The translations under genes were made by a program, and so were the position numbers. Below, in pieces: positions 56,601 to 64,000 of a stretch of DNA of 64,000 nt (the stretch's first letter is position 1; the number at the start of each line of letters is the position of its first letter). Under the pieces are notes generated by a model that had not been told where the DNA came from, made no database searches, and was given only the letters and a program-made list of their open reading frames with translations. Origin of the DNA: Siphonodentalium dalli (Eukaryota > Mollusca > Scaphopoda > Gadilida > Siphonodentaliidae); contig CP136063.1 in assembly GCA_032622095.1 (NCBI GenBank), positions 84,297,980-84,361,979 on the forward strand. The letters are read 5' to 3'.

Positions 56601-57783
56601 ACGCTGTCGGTTTGGGTGAAATATGACATTCACCCGACCGCAGGTTGACGCATTGGTAACGGTGCGTGCGCGATTCATCAAATATTTTAAGTGCCTTGTC
56701 AATGCAAAACCCGATGTGTGCGTTTTATATTATGCTTGCATACAAATCAGTTCTCGAATTTATATTCCTGACTCCAATTGGAAACATTTCCTCTTGTGTG
56801 CCTTTGTGTGTACATAGCTATCTAATACACTGTCTGATTTATACACAAAGATGCTTCGCTACGATCTGTTTTATACCTGATTCGGTTCTGATAGCGGCTA
56901 AAAGACGTTAAACTCCCAAGTAATCAATCATATACCAGTATTGATGGCCATACCAAATTAAAAAACAAATTCCTACAAGTTAAGCTACATCTTTAAACAA
57001 ATTAATTCATTTAAAAGCTAGAGTATACTCATACACCGCAATGAATAGTTCTACCAAAATTAATCTTCACGTATCCAGTTCAATCAGTTATCGCCATTAA
57101 TTCAACATTGAACAAATTATGTCGATGACGTCACATGGATTAATGATTGAAGCTTAAAGCAACATGGTGATCGCGATCCAAATACACTTGATAAAATTCG
57201 CTTTGAATTGTTCACGGTGTCGAAATATGTCGACAAATACCTGAAAATACGATCATTATATGTCACAGAAAGACGGATTGAAGTAATGAAAAATACAACA
57301 ACTAACACAAAATCTTACCCCAAGCAAATACTACGCCATATGTTGTATGCGTTCATTGAAATTATGGAATCGGAAACGGAGTAACACGCGACTGTCTCCA
57401 AACCGTCGGTTAAAACATCGGATAGCTGCTATCTGGAACTCAGGGTTTAGCGTGATATCTGTTGCAGGAGTTACTATACTTACAAAGGTGAAAGCGGTTA
57501 TAAATGTACCTTTATGAACATCTAATAAATGGTTGAGGTGTGTTTGATGTTCAAAATCGGGGTACAATCGATACATATTCTCCTCGTAAATTTCAGTTAT
57601 ACATATGAGGTTTGAACGATGACCGATGTTTGAATGTGCATTGTGAATTTCCACACCTCGTGTACTAGTTTATCCCGTCAGACAAACATTTATATGTTTA
57701 GACAATTTAAAAATTAAACCCGCTTTGGGTTAGAGACTTGATTGGCGACGTAGGCTTCTGGCCCCGAGCCTCTCTTCTCCGGA
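56601..57783. other. Non-coding; possible SINE tail at 56880-56935
   Basis: GATAGCGGCTAAAAGACGTT and AAACTCCCAAGTAATCAATC resemble the 3' end of the tRNA-SINE at 22551. The 107-codon - frame at 57331-57654 has no recognisable motif and is not called. Confidence 0.4.
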
Positions 57784-58539
57784 TATAAACACCTCAAAAA
57801 AAGAAAGTCCCCCCTAATATAATCAATAATATTTTATGAGATATTGGATGGATTTTGACGAAAATTTATGCAAATGTTTAGTGGTATCTGAGACACAACC
57901 TGTGCTGGGCACTGTCCTGTGGGTTATGCTATGGCCCGCTGAACACGAATTGAATGGAAGATGGGTGCTTTTCAAACGTGCAAAACACTGACGTAGAGTG
58001 GACAGTCACTCCGGTGTTCCATTATTCACACAAGCGGTCACTGGCTGTAAGTGTGGTCCAACAGTTACACTGAGTCCACGATAACATGCGGGATACATGT
58101 CCATGCAGGGCTGCAGGCCATTCAGTCTAACCACATTCCTTTGGAATGACAACTTGAAGAGCAACACAGTGTTATTTAATTAAGTCTCTTTGAAGCCATT
58201 TTTCAGTAAACCATGATTCCCACCATGTATACATTGAGGTACCAACAGATAAGGATGTTCCACGCCCATGCGACAAGTGGGGGACCAAGGCACAGCCGAA
58301 TTTCAATTTCAATGACTGTGATTACTCTACCTGTGTTTTGCAACTTTTGAAAAGTGCCCCTCTTCCATTCAATTCGTGCTCACTCAGTAATATTTCACCA
58401 CACAGCACAGTGCTTAGCACACATGATGTCTCAGGTACCGCAAATCATTTGTGGAAAGTTTAATCCAAATCCAATTAAATATCTCCGAAAATATTACAGA
58501 ATATATTAGGGGGGACTTTCTTTTTTTTAGGTGTTTATA
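57784..58539. mobile_element. TIR element, 756 bp, AAAGAAAGTCCCCC ends
   Basis: Inverted ends of about 37 bp read TATAAACACCTCAAAAAAAG and AAAGTCCCCCCTAATAT on the left and the same in reverse on the right. TA borders suggest a Tc1/mariner-type target. Further inverted words deeper inside (TTGAATGGAAGATGGG with CTCTTCCATTCAATTC; CAAAACACTGA / TTTTGCAAC) make it largely fold-back. No transposase frame. Confidence 0.75.
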
Positions 58540-58589
58540 TGGAAAGGCCATTTGCGGTACGAAAATAACAGTACTTTTTCACATTCTCA

Positions 58590-59404
58590 TAAAAATTATT
58601 AGATCATGCCATGAATATCTATGCTGGCTAACACCCGTAGAGATCATATCCCACCAGTATATAAGACCCCGGAACTTTTTGAAGTTTTGACAGAGAAACT
58701 TATAAAGTCTAAAAAATAACGCAGCGAATATATTTCGTAATTATTATCTATTCTTTAATAATGTACTTCACTGTAGGTGAAGGTACCAAGTCGACATTTC
58801 ACGATTTAAGTGACTTTGTGAGCTATTTTGCTTTGCGTTGCTTACAATTATGGAATTAATTCAATGTTTATAGATTCGATATCGGCTAACAAGAGTCAGA
58901 GAAAAGCATGCAATTTGGAACCTTCACCGACAATGAAGTATATTATTAATAATGTATTAATAATAACTACTTTCATCTCGTTATTTTCCGACTTTATAAG
59001 GTTCCCTGTCAAAACTTAAAAAAGTTCCCAGGTTTTGTGCTGGTTGAATATGATCTCAACGGGAGTTAGTCATGGCATGATCTAAAAATTATCACTTCAA
59101 ACCCAGGTTTAAGCCTTGTCGTTTAAACTCGAGATGACAAGTAGGGCATCGGATTAGTAGAATCGTTGTTGTCATAGTTTCCACTGGTGCACGTCGATGT
59201 TATTTTTTTTACTTTATAAGTTTCCCTGTCAAAACTCCAAAGAGTTCCCATGTTTTGTACTGGTGGAATATGATCTATATCTATAATTAAAAAATTATTA
59301 CTTCAAAACCAGTTTAAGCCTTGTCGTTTAAACTCGAGATGACGAGTAGGGCATCGGATTGTCGGAATCGTTGTTGTCATAGTTTACACGAGCGCACGTC
59401 GATG
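58590..59404. repeat. Inverted pair and tandem copies of the 34630 MITE-like repeat
   Basis: 58590-58790 is an inverted copy and 58905-59080 a direct copy (CCTTCACCGACAATGAAGTA, GGTTCCCTGTCAAAACTT), forming a fold-back pair. The unit 58991-59210 is then repeated at 59211-59404 (offset 220), including CCTTGTCGTTTAAACTCGAG and GGGCATCGGATT. Confidence 0.8.
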
Positions 59405-60589
59405 CACGGAAGCTATACTAAACACATGTCCCACGCTTGTTGTATGTGTGTGTGCTACATAAATACAGCATTATTATACATGCACATAATTCAAGTACAT
59501 TCGCAGTGTCTTCGATTTCTTCTTGTTTAATATTCTCTCAATAAGCTCTTGGGGCCGCCTGTGTCATGCCAACAAGACCCCACCAACCCTCAGGTAGTAT
59601 ATCGGGATGGTTGAGAGACAAGGAATCAACCTTTTGTTTGAATCCCATGGAACCATTTATGATTCTTAGTTAATAGACTAAAGGATGCTGGTGCGGGTTC
59701 TGTCGCCAACACTTACGGACACAATAGCGCGATACACACTGCGCTTTGTTCGTGGTCTCTAAGGCGCAGAGCAGAACGATTTCCAATACACACCACTAAC
59801 TGTTGGCATAGACCGTGAATGCTAGTTGACGGGTTCAATTTTAAATACGTAAAGTTAGACATTAATCTATAGTTTTGAAATCGATACATAGCGAAACAGA
59901 ACGGCTGTTTGTGCTACCAATGAGTTATCGGGTACCAATAATTCCCTTGTTTGCTCGCTCTCCGTCATCAAATCCAGCACGAACAAACCTATCATTATAT
60001 CAACAGAAAATCTCAGAGATGAGGGCACGATATACTGACTTTTTTCAGAATGAGCGGTCGGTATACAGATTTCCGTATCACATATATCATATCCGCCAGA
60101 TAGACAATTCCGTGCCAAAATAACCCTGTGCCAAACAGGTTTTTGGTGGTACATTAATAGTGACAAAAAAGCGAAATATTTGGAATCCCCACTCAGAAGA
60201 ATGTCCATTTTCATGGCGACATTTAGAGATTTGAAATAATACCAGAACCATCGTGATCAGAGTTACAGAAATGTTTGTCACACTCCACTGAACATGAAAA
60301 TAACAGTTGTTTTTTCTGTAACCAACGTGTCGAGAAATGGTCAAAATCTGCATTTTTCACATACTTTAAAGATACATAATCCGAATTAACGCTCCCAAAT
60401 TATATCCTCAGGTCTCAATGAAATGTGGTATGTACGCGTACACTCAAAACACTAAAGTGTTAAAATGGATATACCAACCAAGTATTTCAATTTCCCAATC
60501 CGTACAGTGCTGCATCTTGCACTTGGATTTCCAATTGTAACAACTTAGCAGAGTTCTGAAATCGGAATACCATGCACCTTTAACCCTTT
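59405..60589. other. Non-coding, no supported gene
   Basis: The - frames at 59867-60353 overlap each other and lack known motifs; a chance or decayed origin is likely. Confidence 0.4.
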
Positions 60590-60593
60590 GAGT

Positions 60594-61031
60594 GCCACTG
60601 GCCGATCTCGTCGGCCCTAATATACGTTCTGTAAAATCGGCCCTAAAAAAAATAAAAATAAAAAAAAAAAAAAAAAATTTAAAGATTTTTTTTTTTTTTT
60701 GGTTGAATTTTTTTTGGGTATGCTTAAGCATGCTATAGGGCATGTTATAATTCAAAACTATCACCAAGTATTCATAGTAATAATTTTGATGCCCATGAAA
60801 AACGTAAGATTCCCTGGCCCTAAACCTATAAAATAAGCCTGTTAAAGAATAAAAGAAATTATTAAAATTGTAAAAAATTGTAAAAAATAATAACAAATGA
60901 TGAAAAATTGTTAGGCCCATGCATTCTCTTATATATGCGAGGCGACCTATGGTCGACTCGCATATATAAAAGAATGCATTGGCACAGGGTATATGGGTTG
61001 ATACAAAAAATCGGACCTGGCACTCAAAGGG
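60594..61031. mobile_element. TTAA-flanked MITE with CCCTTTGAGTGCCA ends
   Basis: TTAA at 60590-60593 and 61032-61035 flanks CCCTTTGAGTGCCACTGGCC and CCTGGCACTCAAAGGG. The interior has A/T homopolymer runs and a hairpin (GCATTCTCTTATATATGCGA, 60922-60976) also found in the element at 26847. Its right part (ATATGGGTTGATACAAAAAA) is shared with family A, so these TTAA families are mosaics of common modules. Confidence 0.8.
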
Positions 61032-61035
61032 TTAA

Positions 61036-61259
61036 TAGTAGCATTGATACTACGATGATAAGGGACACTTGAAATTGCACTTACATGAAATTAGTACATG
61101 ACGTTTCTATGGCACGCCATTTGATTGGTGCGGAGTAAAACTTTTTATTGTCCGCCATTGTTTAAAATATTGATCAGGCCTATACAAGTTAGCAATGGAT
61201 GTTTTTTTTGTTTTTATCTCTCCCACATGCATGTCCTACATGCATCTTGTTTTATCATT
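61036..61259. other. Non-coding, no recognised feature
   Basis: Nothing supportable was seen. Confidence 0.5.
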
Positions 61260-62240
61260 TGTCGTTTAACTTCAGATTCAGATGTTTATTACGCCTTTCG
61301 TCGCATTTGACATAACAGGCGATTCAATTTCAAACAGTGTACATATTACATAATATAAATGTGAGGTGACATAATATACATACACAATATAGGTTGGAGT
61401 TATTAGTGTACTACATGTACATGGTATATTGATTGAGAGTATACTATCTTATAATGTGATAATGTTATCTTATAATTATTGGGGGTATATAATGTATGTG
61501 GGGCGATTCCCTGTACATATGTTGTATGAGGGTGGGCATTTGTTGTTGTTGTTTTTTTTGTTTGTTTTGTTTTTGTTTTTCATTGAGCCTCAGGAGTGGA
61601 TCATTAGTGTTTGGGCCTTTTTTAGATATATTGATAGATTTACTATGATCTTTCTGTTATTTGTATCGAAGAGGTCATGTAATTTAATTGTGTTCGGTCG
61701 GTTGCGATAGTAGGCTTTCAAATATTTAGTTCTGAGGGCAGTTAACCGAGGGCAGTTCATAACAAGGTGGTATTCATCGCCGAGTTCATCCATACAAAGA
61801 GTGCATCTTCGTTCTGAGTGTGGGGTGTTTGTCCAAGAACCAGTTTCCACCGGAAGTCGGTGGTTTCTGGTTCTGAATCTCAGTAGTGGCAGGACGATAT
61901 TGTTATCATCGAGAGATAGATATCGTGGTCTGCCGAAATTTGGCTTTATGCATCTATAAAATGCATATTTATTTGATTTTTCCATAGATGCTCGCCAGTC
62001 TGATATATAGATGTCCATAGTTCTGGTTTTTATGGCATTGGCAAACATTTTTGTGCAACTAACTGTTTGGTTTCTCCACGTATATGACATGCACGGTTTA
62101 TTCAGTTCAGTATTTACAAATTCTAGCCAGGGGATTTTCACATTTTCTAGAATGCGTACATTCATCATTATATTGTAAAGCATAAAAGGACCGCTGAGTG
62201 ATGACTGGCGTGGCACTGTCAGTCCACACTCCACAGCTGC
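61260..62240 (-). mobile_element. 5'-truncated LINE, 3' end
   Basis: On the - strand the C-terminal coding fragment is followed by a ~330-base 3' region ending GGCGTAATAAACATCTGAAT and CTGAA, a poly(A) signal and short ATCTGA-type tail. RT and endonuclease are absent. Confidence 0.65.
61590..62234 (-). pseudogene. C-terminal fragment of a LINE protein with CCHC cluster
   Basis: The 214-codon frame contains LLRFRTRNHRLPVETGSW and CTLCMDELGDEYHLVMNC (C-x2-C-x8-H-x4-C), then LRTKYLKAYYRNRP. This is the family signature already seen at 21162-21896 with identical cluster spacing. The frame is open to its natural-looking end, but everything N-terminal to it, including RT, has been lost. Confidence 0.65.
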
Positions 62241-62451
62241 AAATGATAAAACAAAATGTGGGGTGTGGGGACAGATTCAACAATGACATTTTAAAGGTGT
62301 TACGCCAACACCTTTAAGTGTTTAGCCCAACACCTTCAAGTGGTTACCCAGCACTTGATCATGAAAGTGTTACAATTCATTTCCAACACATATATTGTGT
62401 TAAACTTGTATGGAAAGTGTTTTATATAACACTTGAGTTATAATATACAAT

Positions 62452-62586
62452 TATCGCATTGTTTCGAGGTTGACATGAGGAATTGTCAACCCGAGGAAGT
62501 AAATATTCACCAAGGCCGAAGGCCGAGGTGAATATTGACTTCCAAGGGCTGACAATTCCTCGTGTCAACCAAGAAACAATGCGATA
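62452..62586. mobile_element. Palindromic element, about 60-bp arms, GGCCGAAGGCC centre
   Basis: TATCGCATTGTTTCGAGGTT on the left and its reverse complement AACCAAGAAACAATGCGATA on the right, with inner GAATATTCACC-type arms. The exact centre is GGCCGAAGGCC. Confidence 0.85.
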
Positions 62587-63599
62587 ACTGTTTTATTATA
62601 TGAAACGCTCTTTGATTGGACAAGACGTTGTGACGTTGAACGTCGCTGTGAAAACCTGATCTATTTTCAGGTCTGATAATAAGTTATGTTAACCCCTGAA
62701 GTATCTGACGTCACTCAGAACTGTTATTAACCTGTTGTTTCATTAATGAGGTGAACATCGTTAGATATCTCAAGTTTTTCGTTACGTTTTAACATAGGAA
62801 TTGGGGAAAGAAACTTATGTTCATATAATAAGAGTGTTTGCTACCCTCCTCCGTATTTTCCACCCTTCTGATTGGCCCATGTCCTGTCACGTGCCGGGCG
62901 ACAAATCACATTGTTGCCCGCTGAGCCGGGAGACATTGTTTTTGTCGCCCGCTTGATGTTATATTGCAAGAATATCTCCAAACACACACTGCAGTAACTC
63001 ATCTATTTCACATCACTACGACGTACTAAAATCATAGTTCTTATATACCCCACGGATTCTCAAAACACACCAGTTGTGGTGTTTGCTAATTTGCATATAT
63101 TTAGTGAACACTAATATTCGAACTTTTAAGTTGATACTTTTATCGGACAAGCGTTATTATGTACTTTTTATATCGAAACATCTCGGTGATCAATATATTC
63201 ATGTCGACATTATGGTGCAAGATTTAAAGAGTGGATCCCTTGAGGTTGGTTGGTTATAAATGTTTGCTGGTAGACAACGTAATGCATACGTTTGTCGCGA
63301 ATGAATGGTACTGTAAGCTTATCCATGATATCAGACCGCTCCGCGATGTCTGCAATGTGATCAAAGAAGTATTTTGTGTGAGGATCGCCATGTACTTGGG
63401 AGCACTGACACATATGAATGTACATTAATGAAATTGACAACTTCCCAATAGCTTTCGGGGAAGACCGTTATGAAATGAACATCGCGAGTAAATTCCGCGC
63501 ACAAGACGACATTGAATATGCCACATTTCAGAAGGCGATAACCATGGCGCCCGGTGAAGTGGTATGGCAGGGTGGTGGGAATGAGGGTGTTACCACAGT
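62587..63599. other. No supported gene
   Basis: Two overlapping frames at 63210-63618 (one per strand) read moderately protein-like, for example HGDPHTKYFFDHIADIAERS on the - strand and FPIAFGEDRYEMNIASKF on the + strand. They exclude each other, match nothing I recognise and have no splice support. Confidence 0.3.
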
Positions 63600-63815
63600 G
63601 GTTGGTAGTCGTGGGTAGAATGGAGCCGCATGCATTTTTTGGACTTCCAAGAAATGTGTGCGGCTTTAATATACTCTAGGCTGCCTGTTGCTGTGGGGAA
63701 ACATATTACAACGCACGTGTGTAACCTGTAAATTATATGTATATATGTTAATTGATGTTGTCTAAATGTCATTAATTGATTTACATAAACAATAAACTTG
63801 AATTGATTTGAATAA
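63600..63815 (+). mobile_element. Probable LINE 3' end
   Basis: The segment ends CATAAACAATAAACTTGAAT and TGATTTGAATAAC, a poly(A) signal and TTGA-type tail similar in style to 18085 and 41431. No coding part could be tied to it. Confidence 0.4.
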
Positions 63816-64000
63816 CATACCTATATGGCTTATTGGTTTACAATGCATGGACCGATATTGACGATTTAACCACCAAAAGGATCGTAAATAAACGCTGATT
63901 ATCAAACGCTTGACTATCTTTATGGAACAGAACTCCTATAGGACGATAAGTAGTTACTGAAAATATACATAATCGGGAAAGAAATTTAAGCAGTCGTGAC

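Noticed and set aside
57331-57654. 107-codon frame on the - strand
   Set aside because: No recognisable motif, no neighbouring exon and ordinary AT-rich context; more likely chance.
59867-60353. Overlapping - strand frames of 115 and 88 codons
   Set aside because: They overlap in different frames and neither shows known family features.
63210-63618. Protein-like frames on opposite strands
   Set aside because: The two frames exclude each other, match nothing known to me, and no splice sites join them to other exons.
51108-64000. Third exon of the alpha-arrestin gene
   Set aside because: No + strand segment with splice borders in the right phase and the expected F-P-F-x-F region was found by eye. 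It probably lies beyond the window.

Overview
The window is animal nuclear DNA, AT-rich and gene-poor, and probably comes from a mollusc, most likely a bivalve. The evidence is indirect. Spliced exons carry canonical GT/AG borders. TTAGGG-type repeats are present. There is a Ngaro-type tyrosine-recombinase retrotransposon with an SGNH hydrolase, plus CR1/Jockey-like LINE remnants and a tRNA-derived SINE. Dozens of short palindromic or TTAA-flanked non-autonomous elements resemble those that crowd bivalve genomes. No bacterial operon, rRNA, intact tRNA gene or CRISPR array was found.

One host gene is recognisable: the 5' end of an alpha-arrestin (ARRDC/TXNIP-like) gene on the + strand. Exon 1 (35042-35159) and exon 2 (50985-51107) join in phase 1 to give the first 80 residues of an arrestin N-domain. 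A 15.8-kb first intron packed with repeats separates them. Later exons were not found before the window ends. Just upstream of the ATG is a perfect CACGTG-N5-CACGTG element (34960-34976), the architecture of the MondoA/ChREBP-Mlx carbohydrate response element known to drive vertebrate TXNIP and ARRDC4. This is the most interesting regulatory observation here.

Layout. 1-2.2 kb: short tandem and palindromic repeats. 2.26-9.0 kb: a decayed Ngaro-like element on the - strand (gag, RT-RNase H, tyrosine recombinase, SGNH hydrolase), in which only the hydrolase frame is undamaged. 9-27 kb: a 122-bp-periodic retroelement-like repeat, TIR elements, hairpin families, a GAT-type microsatellite, a LINE C-terminal fragment, a tRNA-SINE and a degenerate GC-rich tandem region. 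27.6-29.3 kb: a 5'-truncated CR1-like LINE on the - strand. 30-34.8 kb: duplicated interspersed repeats leading up to the alpha-arrestin promoter. 35-51 kb: intron 1, holding TTAA-flanked (piggyBac-type) MITEs, a ~2-kb satellite of 68-bp units evidently derived from one end of such a MITE, an hAT-type MITE with a perfect 8-bp target duplication, two TIR elements with telomere-like cores, and a ~1-kb array of 42-bp units. 51-64 kb: intron 2 and beyond, with a LINE 5' end and ORF1 remnant carrying a nested MITE, further TIR elements, tandem duplications and another LINE C-terminal fragment.

Most long open frames in the window come from simple or tandem repeats and were not called as genes. Element boundaries and family names are read by eye and should be treated as provisional.
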